Source: an uncultured Eubacteriales bacterium (GTDB taxonomy: Bacteria > Bacillota > Clostridia > Oscillospirales > CAG-272). Taken from it: a stretch of DNA of 20,979 nt. The notes below the pieces were generated by a model, which was given only the letters and a program-made list of their open reading frames with translations, was not told the origin of the DNA and ran no database searches. Of this stretch, positions 1 to 6,903 are shown one piece after another (position 1 is the first letter of the stretch; the number at the start of each line of letters is the position of its first letter). The stretch covers positions 1 through 20,979 of the forward strand of contig CAKRPQ010000030.1 of assembly GCA_934385225.1 (NCBI GenBank), given 5' to 3'. A program made the position numbers and the translations under genes.

Positions 1-399
1 CCGCAGGAACGCGGAAGAATACTCGGAACGGTGCTTTATTATTACGGCATAAAAGGTTTTCTAAACTGGGGATTCAATGCCTGGCACAACCGTTTGGCAA
101 GAAAAATGATCGACCCACGCGTGTCAAGCGATATGGACGAGGATTTTGTTTCGGGAACATCGTATATCGTCTATCCTAACGGAAAAGGTGTCGATATGTC
201 CGTGCGGCTGGTCACATTCCGCGATTCGATGCAGGACGCGGGAGTGCTTGCTCTTCTCGAAAGCATGACGGACAGGGAAAACGTGCTCGGAATCATCAGA
301 AAACATATCCCCGACATCGGCTTTAATTGTCGCGTGAGCAAGGCACAGCTTCTCGGACTTCGCGACGAGGTGAACCGCAGAATATCCGAAGAATTATAA
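1..399 (+). CDS. DUF4091 domain protein (GH123-like), C-terminal fragment
   Basis: This is the last 132 codons of an open frame that runs off the left edge; the true start lies outside the window. Seen directly: a segment YYYGIKGFLNWGFN near residues 13-26, then SGTSYIVYPNGKG (about residues 52-64), an arginine-rich stretch RLVTFRDSMQDAGVLALLE and a C-terminal helix. This order (a 'GIKGFL-WG-N' strand, a 'VYP' segment, then an 'R..DS.QD...L.LLE' helix) matches the C-terminal half of DUF4091 / glycoside hydrolase 123-like proteins as I know the family. Such proteins are associated with glycan or glycoconjugate breakdown, but the catalytic part is not in view, so activity and substrate cannot be judged. 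It ends 19 bases before the proposed tatD start, so the two may be co-transcribed. The family call rests on recalled motifs rather than a search. Confidence 0.72.
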   Translation, partial: PQERGRILGTVLYYYGIKGFLNWGFNAWHNRLARKMIDPRVSSDMDEDFVSGTSYIVYPNGKGVDMSVRLVTFRDSMQDAGVLALLESMTDRENVLGIIRKHIPDIGFNCRVSKAQLLGLRDEVNRRISEEL

Positions 400-418
400 C
401 CGAAAGGTCGTGAAAGCG

Positions 419-1228
419 ATGAAGATGTTCGATTCCCATGCACACTACTATGACGAAAAATTCGGAGGAAGTGCCGACGGTATTCTGAAAAAACTGTTTG
501 CGGATAACGTCGGAACGATAATAAACGTAGGCACAAACAACGAAAATGCTCTTGCCTGCATTGCGCAGGCGAAAAAATACGAAAATATGTATGATGCGGT
601 AGGCATACACCCGTCCGACTGCGAGGCCTGCACCGATATCGACGCCGAGATGAAAAGACTTGAAGAGCATCTTGATAATAAGGAAGAAAACAAAACCGTC
701 GCCATAGGTGAGATAGGGCTTGATTTTCACTATGACGGTGTCGACAGAGATAAGCAGAGAGAATATTTCATAAGACAGATGAAAATAGCCGAAAGGCGCG
801 GAATGCCCGTAATTATTCACGACAGAGACGCGCACGGAAGTTCTATGGATATTGTCGATATGTTTCCGAACGTAAAGGGCGTTTTTCACTCTTTCAGCGG
901 AAGTCCCGAAATGGCGCACGAGCTTGCTTCAAAAGGGTGGTACATTTCGTTTTCGGGCGTTGTGACGTTCAAGAACGCCGTCAAGACCAAAAGAGCCGCC
1001 GCTGCCGTGCCGCTCGATCGTATAATGGTCGAAACGGACTGCCCGTACCTTGCGCCGCACCCGTATCGCGGCGAACTCAATCATTCGGGACTTATGAGTC
1101 TTACGATAGAAGAACTTGCGAGAATACACGGTATTTCGGACGAGGAAATGACCATCATAACCGCCGAAAACGCTTCAAAATTTTTCGGAATCCCGATTGT
1201 GCGGGACGACTTCGGTTGGCTTTGTTGA
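419..1228 (+). CDS. tatD: TatD family metal-dependent hydrolase / DNase
   Basis: A 269-residue TIM-barrel amidohydrolase-type enzyme. TatD-family proteins are cytosolic, metal-dependent nucleases or phosphoesterases; the exact substrate here is inferred only from family. The metal and active-site residues are all visible: DSHAH with H7 and H9, GEIGLDF with E98, IIHDRDA with H134, FHSFSG with H157, and VETDCPYLAP with D207. Length is normal for the family (about 255-270). The start is taken at ATG 419 because AAAGG at 403-407 then lies 11 bases upstream. An in-frame GTG at 410 would sit only 2 bases from that motif, and ATG 425 is another, less likely, choice. It follows the DUF4091 gene closely. 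No hairpin with a T run is visible after it, so its transcript may read toward rpsL. All catalytic positions are intact. Confidence 0.9.
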   Translation: MKMFDSHAHYYDEKFGGSADGILKKLFADNVGTIINVGTNNENALACIAQAKKYENMYDAVGIHPSDCEACTDIDAEMKRLEEHLDNKEENKTVAIGEIGLDFHYDGVDRDKQREYFIRQMKIAERRGMPVIIHDRDAHGSSMDIVDMFPNVKGVFHSFSGSPEMAHELASKGWYISFSGVVTFKNAVKTKRAAAAVPLDRIMVETDCPYLAPHPYRGELNHSGLMSLTIEELARIHGISDEEMTIITAENASKFFGIPIVRDDFGWLC

Positions 1229-1299
1229 AAATTGCATAAAAAACGTCGAAAAAACCACCGAATAACGAATATTTATTGTGCAAAAGGGAGAAAATCTAC

Positions 1300-1314
1300 G
1301 GGAAAAACTTTCCC
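1300..1314. repeat. Perfect inverted repeat next to the rpsL -35 box
   Basis: GGGAAA (1300-1305), three bases, then TTTCCC (1309-1314) form a perfect dyad ending two bases before the -35 hexamer of the str operon promoter. It is not followed by a T run, so it does not look like a terminator for tatD. A protein-binding operator or an incidental palindrome are both possible; the sequence alone does not decide. Confidence 0.5.
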
Positions 1315-1316
1315 AC

Positions 1317-1346
1317 TTGACAAATCGACCGTGGAAATGATATAAT
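1317..1346 (+). promoter_or_regulatory. Sigma-A type promoter of the str operon
   Basis: A perfect -35 TTGACA (1317-1322) and perfect -10 TATAAT (1341-1346) are separated by 18 bases, with a TGA (extended -10 style TG) directly before the -10. Initiation is expected near 1353, giving a leader of about 105 bases before rpsL. A consensus promoter of this quality suits a ribosomal protein and elongation factor operon, and it shows that rpsL does not depend on read-through from rpoBC here. Confidence 0.92.
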
Positions 1347-1354
1347 ATCAAGTA

Positions 1355-1424
1355 GCTTTGGGCGTACTATGCCCGAAAGCACTTAAAGAGACAGTGACGC
1401 ACGCCCCAAGAAGCGCGCGACTGT
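1355..1424 (+). promoter_or_regulatory. Structured 5' leader of rpsL with competing stems
   Basis: Three pairings can be read. Stem A: GCTTTGGGC (1355-1363) with GCCCgAAAGC (1371-1380), nine pairs with one bulged G. Stem B: ACAGT (1391-1395) with ACTGT (1420-1424), extended inward by CGC/GCG and GC/GC pairs. Alternative stem C: 1356-1365 with 1401-1410, nine of ten positions complementary, which would destroy both A and B. Mutually exclusive helices in a ribosomal protein leader are typical of autoregulation, but I do not recognise this as a named leader family and no T run marks a terminator. The function is inference. Confidence 0.45.
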
Positions 1425-1459
1425 ATATAAACATTTATTACAGAAGAAGGAGGAATAAA

Positions 1460-1876
1460 ATGCCAACATTTAACCAGCTTGTAAGACAGGGTCGTACAGA
1501 CAGAGTTTACAAGTCCAAAGCACCTGTGCTCCAAAAGGGCTTCAATACTCTTAAAAACGCTGCGACAAACCAGTCTTCACCTCAGAAAAGAGGCGTATGC
1601 ACAAAGGTTTCCACAACAAGCCCGAAGAAGCCGAACTCCGCTATGCGTAAGATCGCCAGAGTAAGACTTACAAACGGACTTGAAGCAACAACCTACATTC
1701 CGGGTATCGGACACAACATTCAGGAACACTCCGTTGTCCTTATCCGCGGGGGAAGAGTTCGTGACCTCCCCGGTGTGCGTTACCACATCATTCGCGGCAC
1801 GCTTGATGCACAGGGCGTTGCAAACCGTAACCAGAGCCGTTCGAAGTACGGCGCAAAGAGACCTAAGAAGAAGTAA
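1460..1876 (+). CDS. rpsL: 30S ribosomal protein S12
   Basis: A 138-residue S12, part of the decoding centre of the small ribosomal subunit. The N-terminus MPTFNQLVRQGR and the motifs SSPQKRGVCTKV, SPKKPNSAMRK and GHNIQEHSVVLIRGGRVRDL are diagnostic. It carries the roughly 13-residue insertion between the N-terminal segment and PQKRGVC that separates Firmicutes-type S12 (about 138 residues) from the 124-residue E. coli form. The KKPNS lysines linked to streptomycin resistance when mutated are wild type (K56, K57). ATG 1460 is preceded by GAAGGAGGAA; longer upstream versions of the frame run through the leader and promoter and are not real. It is the first gene of the str operon, 170 bases before rpsG. 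Confidence 0.98.
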   Translation: MPTFNQLVRQGRTDRVYKSKAPVLQKGFNTLKNAATNQSSPQKRGVCTKVSTTSPKKPNSAMRKIARVRLTNGLEATTYIPGIGHNIQEHSVVLIRGGRVRDLPGVRYHIIRGTLDAQGVANRNQSRSKYGAKRPKKK

Positions 1877-2046
1877 TTCCGCAAAGCGGACAAACCTTAG
1901 GCAGGTATAATATCACTGTCAGTATATTAGCTCCCGTCCGATGTTACTGTAACAAATGTTTATATACAGCATCTTCGACGAGCGCAAGCGAAAGTACTGC
2001 TTTCGAGTACCTATGAGATTCATTTTTTGTGAAGGAGGGAAGAAAA
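1877..2046 (+). promoter_or_regulatory. Structured rpsL-rpsG spacer, possible S7 control site
   Basis: The 170-base spacer is long for an operon junction and rich in dyads. There is a 5-bp hairpin, TCCGC/GCGGA (1878-1890), right after the rpsL stop. A palindrome TGTTACTGTAACA lies at 1942-1954. A larger stem pairs GATG (1940-1943) and CTGTA (1947-1951) with TACAG-CATC (1965-1973). Near rpsG two hairpins are mutually exclusive: CGAAAG/CTTTCG (1989-2005) and GTACT/AGTAC (1994-2010). In E. coli the S7 repressor binds the rpsL-rpsG spacer; that this region works the same way is inference. Confidence 0.4.
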
Positions 2047-2517
2047 GTGCCGAGAAGAGGACAAATTTCCAAAAGAGATGTATTGCCGGATCCTATATAC
2101 GGCTCCAAGCTCGTAACAAAGCTTGTAAATAACATCATGTATGACGGTAAGAAGGGCGTTGCTCAGTCTATCGTCTATGACGCATTTGCTATAATCGAAG
2201 CAAAGCAGGGTAAAAACCCGCTCGAAGTATTCCAGGCTGCTCTTGAAAACATCATGCCGGTTCTTGAAGTAAAGGCTCGCCGTGTAGGCGGTTCTACTTA
2301 TCAGGTGCCGATGGAGGTCAGAGCAGAGCGCAGACAGACACTGGGACTTCGTTGGCTCGTGGCTTATTCCAGAAGCCGCGGCGAACGCACAATGGCCGAG
2401 CGCCTCGCAGCAGAAATAACAGACGCTGTGAACAGCACGGGCGGTGCATTCAAGAAGAAGGAAGAAACACACAGAATGGCAGAGGCAAACAAGGCTTTTG
2501 CACATTACAGATATTAA
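2047..2517 (+). CDS. rpsG: 30S ribosomal protein S7
   Basis: A 156-residue S7, the primary assembly protein that nucleates the 3' major (head) domain of 16S rRNA and contacts the E site. The N-terminus MPRRGQISKRDVLPDPIYGS, the segment VLEVKARRVGGSTYQVPMEV, and the C-terminal HRMAEANKAFAHYRY are characteristic, and length matches the usual 156. The start is GTG 2047, set by AAGGAGGG at 2032-2039. An in-frame GTG at 2029 precedes that motif and would be wrongly placed. S7 is the classic translational repressor of str operons, which makes the structured spacer before this gene of interest. fusA follows after 33 bases. Confidence 0.98.
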   Translation: MPRRGQISKRDVLPDPIYGSKLVTKLVNNIMYDGKKGVAQSIVYDAFAIIEAKQGKNPLEVFQAALENIMPVLEVKARRVGGSTYQVPMEVRAERRQTLGLRWLVAYSRSRGERTMAERLAAEITDAVNSTGGAFKKKEETHRMAEANKAFAHYRY

Positions 2518-2550
2518 GATTTCACCAAATCTTGAAAGGAGAAGAATTAT

Positions 2551-4674
2551 ATGCCAAGAGACTATTCGCTTGAGCACACTCGTAATATCGGTATCATGGC
2601 TCACATAGATGCCGGTAAGACGACCACCACAGAGCGTATTCTGTTCTATACGGGTAAGACTCACAAGATTGGTGAAGTTCATGAGGGCGCAGCAACGATG
2701 GACTGGATGGCACAGGAACAGGAGCGCGGTATCACAATTACGTCCGCCGCTACTACCTGCTACTGGACACATTCCAAGTTCCATAACGATCCCGCAAAGG
2801 CAAAGGCAAATATCCACCGTATCAATATCATTGATACTCCCGGTCACGTTGACTTTACCGTTGAGGTTCAGAGATCTCTCCGTGTCCTTGACGGCGCGGT
2901 AACGGTTCTTTGCGCAAAGGGCGGCGTTGAGCCTCAGTCCGAGACGGTTTGGAGACAGGCCGATAAGTACAAGGTTCCCCGTATGGTTTATGTCAATAAG
3001 ATGGATATAAACGGAGCTAACTTCTTCCGTGCCGTATCCATGCTTCACGAGAGACTCCATGCAAATGCCGTTCCGATTCAGCTTCCTATCGGAGCTGAGG
3101 CGGATTTTGTCGGAATTATCGACCTTATGTCGATGGAAGCCGACGTTTACTACGATGACCTCGGTAAGGATATGCGCGTTGAGCCTATCCCGGAAAATAT
3201 GATGGAGCAGGCAAGGGAATACCGCGATAAGATGGTAGAATCCATTTGTGAGACCGACGAAGAACTCTTTGAAAAGTACTGCGACGGTGCCGAAATTTCC
3301 GTAGATGAACTTAAAAAGGCTCTCCGTGCCGCTACCATAGCAAATAAGATAGTTCCCGTTATCTGCGGAACATCTTATAAGAATAAGGGTGTTCAGAAGC
3401 TCCTTGACGCGGTTGTTGACTATATGCCCGCACCGACCGATATCGAGTCGATAAAGGGTATTAACCCCAACACCGAAGAGGAAGAGGTAAGACACTCTTC
3501 CGATACAGAGCCGTTCTCAGCTCTTGCGTTCAAGATCATGACAGACCCGTTCGTCGGAAAACTTTGCTTTTTCAGAGTTTACTCCGGTAAGGTTGATACG
3601 GGTACAAACGTTTATAACTCTACAAAGGACAAGAAGGAGCGTTTCGGACGTATTCTTCAAATGCACGCTAACGAGAGAACAGATATCGACACCTGCTATG
3701 CGGGCGATATCGCCGCTGTCGTTTCCACAAAGTACACCACAACAGGTGATACTTTCTGCGATGAAGACCACCCGATAATCCTTGAATCCATGGAATTCCC
3801 CGAACCCGTTATCCGCGTCGCTATCGAGCCTAAGACTCGTGCGGGACAGGAAAAGATGGGTATCGCTCTTGCAAAACTCGCAGAGGAAGACCCGACATTC
3901 AGAACCTATACGGACGAAGAGACAGGTCAGACCATCATAGCGGGCATGGGCGAGCTTCACCTTGAAATCATTGTTGACAGACTTCTTCGTGAGTTTAAGG
4001 TAGAGGCTAACATCGGTAAGCCGCAGGTTGCATACAAGGAGACCATTCGCAAGAGGGTTGACCATGAGTGCAAGTATAAGCGTCAGTCCGGTGGCTCGGG
4101 TCAGTACGGTCACGTTAAGATTATCGTTGAGCCGAACGAACCTGGTAAGGGATATGAGTTCATCAATGCCGTGACAGGCGGTGCTATCCCGAAGGAATTC
4201 ATCGAACCTGTAAATCAGGGTATTCAGGGCGCAATGCAGAACGGTGTCCTTGCAGGCTATAACGTTGTTGACGTTAAGGTTACTCTTTATGACGGTTCTT
4301 ATCACGAAGTCGACTCGTCCGAAATGGCATTCAAGATTGCCGGTTCTATGGCATTTAAGGAAGCCATGAAGATGGCAGATCCTGTGCTCACAGAGCCTAT
4401 CATGAAGGTTACCACGATAACTCCCGACGATTATCTTGGCGATATTATCGGCGACTTCAACTCACGCCGCGGTGCTATCCAGTCAATGGAGCCCGGTTCT
4501 GGAGGAGTAACCGAAGTTATTGCATTCGTACCGCTTTCCGAAATGTTCGGATACGCAACGGATATGCGTTCCAAGTCTCAGGGACGTGCTCAGTATACAA
4601 TGGAACCGAGCCACTTCGCAGAAGTGCCGAAGTCCATTCAGGAGCAGATTATTTCCGCGAGAGCAAAGAAATAA
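2551..4674 (+). CDS. fusA: Elongation factor G
   Basis: A 707-residue translocation GTPase that moves tRNA and mRNA through the ribosome and acts in ribosome recycling. G-domain motifs are intact: AHIDAGKTTT (residues 17-26, P-loop), the RGIT segment of switch I, DTPGHVDF (G3) and VNKMD (G4). Downstream lie domain II, domain III, domain IV with the GGSGQYGHV segment, and a normal C-terminus. Length is slightly above the usual 690-704. A few extra residues sit between the ATTCYW and HRINIIDTPG segments of the G domain, a lineage-type length difference rather than a defect. ATG 2551 follows GAAAGGAGAAG at the expected distance. The gene uses the restricted codon set of highly expressed genes. 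tuf follows after 43 AT-rich bases. Confidence 0.98.
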   Translation: MPRDYSLEHTRNIGIMAHIDAGKTTTTERILFYTGKTHKIGEVHEGAATMDWMAQEQERGITITSAATTCYWTHSKFHNDPAKAKANIHRINIIDTPGHVDFTVEVQRSLRVLDGAVTVLCAKGGVEPQSETVWRQADKYKVPRMVYVNKMDINGANFFRAVSMLHERLHANAVPIQLPIGAEADFVGIIDLMSMEADVYYDDLGKDMRVEPIPENMMEQAREYRDKMVESICETDEELFEKYCDGAEISVDELKKALRAATIANKIVPVICGTSYKNKGVQKLLDAVVDYMPAPTDIESIKGINPNTEEEEVRHSSDTEPFSALAFKIMTDPFVGKLCFFRVYSGKVDTGTNVYNSTKDKKERFGRILQMHANERTDIDTCYAGDIAAVVSTKYTTTGDTFCDEDHPIILESMEFPEPVIRVAIEPKTRAGQEKMGIALAKLAEEDPTFRTYTDEETGQTIIAGMGELHLEIIVDRLLREFKVEANIGKPQVAYKETIRKRVDHECKYKRQSGGSGQYGHVKIIVEPNEPGKGYEFINAVTGGAIPKEFIEPVNQGIQGAMQNGVLAGYNVVDVKVTLYDGSYHEVDSSEMAFKIAGSMAFKEAMKMADPVLTEPIMKVTTITPDDYLGDIIGDFNSRRGAIQSMEPGSGGVTEVIAFVPLSEMFGYATDMRSKSQGRAQYTMEPSHFAEVPKSIQEQIISARAKK

Positions 4675-4717
4675 TTAAAAATAAAACAATATATTTATTA
4701 TTAGGAGGATTTTTACA

Positions 4718-5923
4718 ATGGCAAAGGAAAAATTCGAAAGAACAAAACCCCATGTAAACATTGGTACCATCGGTCACGTTGACCACGGCAAGACAACTCT
4801 TACCGCTGCTATCACAAAGTATCTTTCTCTTGCAAACGGCAAGAACGAGTTCCTCGCTTATGACCAGATTGATAACGCTCCCGAAGAGAGAGCAAGAGGA
4901 ATCACAATCAACACCAGACACGTTGAGTACGAGACTGCAAACCGTCACTACGCTCACGTTGACTGCCCCGGCCACGCCGACTACGTTAAGAACATGATCA
5001 CAGGTGCCGCTCAGATGGACGGCGCAATCCTCGTTGTTGCAGGTACAGACGGACCTCTTCAGCAGACCCGTGAGCACGTTCTTCTTGCTCGTCAGGTTGG
5101 CGTTCCTGCAATCGTTGTATTCATGAACAAGACTGACCTTGTTGACGATGCAGAGCTTCTCGACCTCGTTGAGATGGAAATTCGTGACCTTCTCAGCCAG
5201 TACGACTTCCCGGGCGACGATGTTCCGATAATCAGAGGTTCCGCTCGTAACGCTCTCGAATCCACAAGCACAGATCCTAACGCTCCCGAGTATGCTTGCA
5301 TCAAGGAGCTTATGGACGCTGTTGACTCCTACATTCCTACTCCCGAGCGTAAGTCTGACCTTCCGTTCCTTCTCCCTGTCGAGGACGTATTCTCGATTTC
5401 GGGTCGTGGTACGGTTGCAACAGGCCGTGTAGAGCGTGGTACTGTCAAGCTCAACGACGTTGTTGAAATTATCGGTCTTACCGAAGAGAGAAAGCAGACA
5501 ACAATTACCGGTGTCGAGATGTTCCACAAGCTCCTTGACCAGGCAGAAGCAGGCGATAACGTTGGTCTTCTTCTCCGTGGTATCGCTAAGGACGAAATCG
5601 AGCGTGGACAGGTTCTCTGCAAGCCCGGTACAATTCACCCCCACACAAAGTTTGAGGGTCACGTTTACGTTCTTACCGAAAAGGAAGGCGGCCGTTCAAA
5701 GCCCTTCTTCCCCGGTTACAGACCTCAGTTCTATTTCAGAACAACTGACGTTACAGGTACAATCGAGCTTCCCGCAGGCGTTGAGATGTGCCGCCCCGGC
5801 GATAACGTTGATATGACTGTTGAACTTATCACACCTATCGCTATCGAGGAAGGTCTTCGTTTCGCTATCCGTGAGGGTGGTAGAACAGTTGGATCGGGCG
5901 TCGTTAGTAAGATTGACGGCTGA
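4718..5923 (+). CDS. tuf: Elongation factor Tu
   Basis: A 401-residue GTPase that delivers aminoacyl-tRNA to the ribosomal A site. GHVDHGKT (residues 19-26), RARGITIN (switch I), DCPGHADY (82-89), MNKTD and RGSA mark the G domain. Domains II and III follow with GRGTVATGRVERG and the terminal GSGVVSKIDG. Length is typical (393-401). ATG 4718 is preceded by TTAGGAGGATT. Codon use is strongly biased, as in fusA. It is the last gene of the str operon and a terminator follows 45 bases later. No ribosomal protein S10 gene follows, unlike the layout in many bacteria. Confidence 0.98.
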   Translation: MAKEKFERTKPHVNIGTIGHVDHGKTTLTAAITKYLSLANGKNEFLAYDQIDNAPEERARGITINTRHVEYETANRHYAHVDCPGHADYVKNMITGAAQMDGAILVVAGTDGPLQQTREHVLLARQVGVPAIVVFMNKTDLVDDAELLDLVEMEIRDLLSQYDFPGDDVPIIRGSARNALESTSTDPNAPEYACIKELMDAVDSYIPTPERKSDLPFLLPVEDVFSISGRGTVATGRVERGTVKLNDVVEIIGLTEERKQTTITGVEMFHKLLDQAEAGDNVGLLLRGIAKDEIERGQVLCKPGTIHPHTKFEGHVYVLTEKEGGRSKPFFPGYRPQFYFRTTDVTGTIELPAGVEMCRPGDNVDMTVELITPIAIEEGLRFAIREGGRTVGSGVVSKIDG

Positions 5924-5968
5924 TTTGCCACTGATATTTGAGTTAAATCAAAATATCGCTTAAATAAA

Positions 5969-6019
5969 GGGACGCCGGAGTTGCTTTTGCATCCCGACGT
6001 CCCGATATTTTATTATTTT
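5969..6019 (+). terminator. Rho-independent terminator after tuf
   Basis: An imperfect long hairpin: GGGACG (5969-5974) pairs with CGTCCC (5998-6003), CGG with CCG inside it, and TGC/GCA closes a TTTT loop. The run ATTTTATTATTTTT follows. It closes the str operon. A second short dyad, TTTGCTT (6024-6030) with AAGCAAA (6039-6045), lies just downstream and has no T run of its own. The 374-base gene-free stretch from tuf to ribU is otherwise filled by the FMN riboswitch. Confidence 0.85.
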
Positions 6020-6060
6020 TAACTTTGCTTAATAATTGAAGCAAAATTACAGACATATAT

Positions 6061-6209
6061 TCTTTGAGGAAGGTGAAATTCCTTACCGGCGGTGATGTTT
6101 TGTGCGAATTTCAAAAAAATCGCACATGGCAAAGTCCGCAAACACTCGAAAAAAGAGTGCCGAACGGGTGCAAGTCCCGTACCGACGGTAAAGTCCGGAT
6201 GGGAAAAGA
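6061..6209 (+). promoter_or_regulatory. FMN riboswitch (RFN element) aptamer
   Basis: The conserved RFN blocks occur in order: AAGGTGAAATTCCTTACCGG (6070-6089), the variable P3 arm with TGTGCGA/TCGCACA, AAAGTCCGC (6131-6139), a CACTC/GAGTG arm, CGGGTGCAAGTCCCGTACCG (6165-6184), and CGGTAAAGTCCGGATG. Helix P1 closes with TCTTT (6061-6065) and AAAGA (6205-6209). RFN aptamers bind flavin mononucleotide and repress riboflavin synthesis or uptake genes; ribU downstream agrees. I could not place a convincing promoter between the tuf terminator and P1. Confidence 0.96.
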
Positions 6210-6297
6210 TGAAGAAAATGCGTCGGCGGTTTTTCGCCGCCAAATGACAATTTATTCTGCATCTTTGAATTTTTTGAAAAATCAGAGGTGTTTTTTT
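6205..6297 (+). promoter_or_regulatory. Expression platform of the FMN riboswitch
   Basis: CATCTTTGA (6260-6268) pairs with TCAGAGGTG (6282-6290) through seven Watson-Crick and two G-U pairs, extended by TTTT/AAAA, and seven T residues follow (6291-6297). The right arm contains the ribU Shine-Dalgarno (AGAGGTG), so this hairpin can both terminate transcription and hide the ribosome binding site. The left arm CATCTTT is also a perfect complement of AAAGATG (6205-6211), which includes the 3' strand of aptamer P1. Ligand binding should lock P1, free the left arm and switch ribU off. A small GC hairpin (CGGCG/CGCCG, 6224-6239) lies in the intervening loop. Confidence 0.82.
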
Positions 6298-6891
6298 ATG
6301 GAAAAAAGTAAAAATGCAAAGTATATTACAAAAGTGGGCGTACTCACCGCCATTGCCACGGTTCTTATGCTCATTGAAGTACCGCTCCCGTTTGCTCCGC
6401 CGTTTTATAAACTTGATTTCAGCGAGATCCCGATAGTTATAGGCGGTTTTGCACTCGGACCTTTCTCGTGCGTGATAATGGAACTGCTTAAAAACATTCT
6501 GCACATTGTAATTAAAGGCACTCAGACCGCTTTTGTCGGTGAATTTGCAAATTTTGTCACGGGTCTGGCACTTGTTCTGCCCGCGACGTTCATATATAAA
6601 TACAAAAAAACTCTGAAAGGCGCGCTTGTCGGTATGCTTTGCGGCACTGTCTGCCTTGCCGTTATAGGGTCGCTAATCAACTATTTCGTGCTTATTCCTA
6701 CATTCTCGAAAATGTATCATATGCCGCTTGACACCATTATAAAAATGGGGACTGACGTTAACAAAAATATAAGCGATCTCAAAACCCTGATAGTTTTTGC
6801 GGTTCTCCCGTTTAATCTTGTAAAATCTGTGGCGACTTTCACGGTATCGCTGCTTCTGTATAAAAGAGTTTCAAGAATTCTTCACATTTAA
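6298..6891 (+). CDS. ribU: Riboflavin ECF transporter substrate-binding subunit RibU
   Basis: A 197-residue integral membrane S component that captures riboflavin and works with a shared ECF module (EcfT plus two EcfA ATPases, not in this window). The protein is highly hydrophobic with about six predicted membrane segments. The YKLDFSEIPIVIGGFALGP segment (residues 37-55) and GEFANF (81-86) are typical of RibU. Start ATG 6298 lies 7 bases after AGAGGTG. The frame stays open upstream through the riboswitch for another 78 codons, but that part is RNA structure, not protein. The FMN riboswitch directly upstream supports the substrate. Only 12 bases separate it from the next gene, so both are likely on one FMN-controlled message. 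Confidence 0.93.
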   Translation: MEKSKNAKYITKVGVLTAIATVLMLIEVPLPFAPPFYKLDFSEIPIVIGGFALGPFSCVIMELLKNILHIVIKGTQTAFVGEFANFVTGLALVLPATFIYKYKKTLKGALVGMLCGTVCLAVIGSLINYFVLIPTFSKMYHMPLDTIIKMGTDVNKNISDLKTLIVFAVLPFNLVKSVATFTVSLLLYKRVSRILHI

Positions 6892-6903
6892 TAGGGGATT
6901 TAA

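Noticed and set aside
1358..1459. N-terminal extension of S12
   Set aside because: These bases are untranslated leader. S12 begins at 1460 after AGGAGG and has the exact family length.
1906..1911. TATAAT in the rpsL-rpsG spacer as an internal promoter
   Set aside because: No acceptable -35 at 16-18 bases upstream. The match alone is expected in AT-rich DNA.
2020..3495. Long minus-strand open frame opposite rpsG and fusA
   Set aside because: It lies wholly opposite strongly conserved, codon-biased genes, has no ribosome binding site or recognisable motif, and is explained by biased codon use in the sense genes.
4649..5662. Long minus-strand open frame opposite tuf
   Set aside because: Same cause: stop codons on the reverse strand are depleted by the restricted codon set of tuf. 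The sequence is low in protein-like features.
6024..6045. TTTGCTT/AAGCAAA dyad as a second terminator or ribU operator
   Set aside because: The stem is weak and lacks a T run. It may be incidental next to the tuf terminator.
6064..6297. N-terminal extension of RibU reading through the riboswitch
   Set aside because: The extra codons are the RFN aptamer and switch hairpin. The homologous protein begins at 6298 with its own Shine-Dalgarno.
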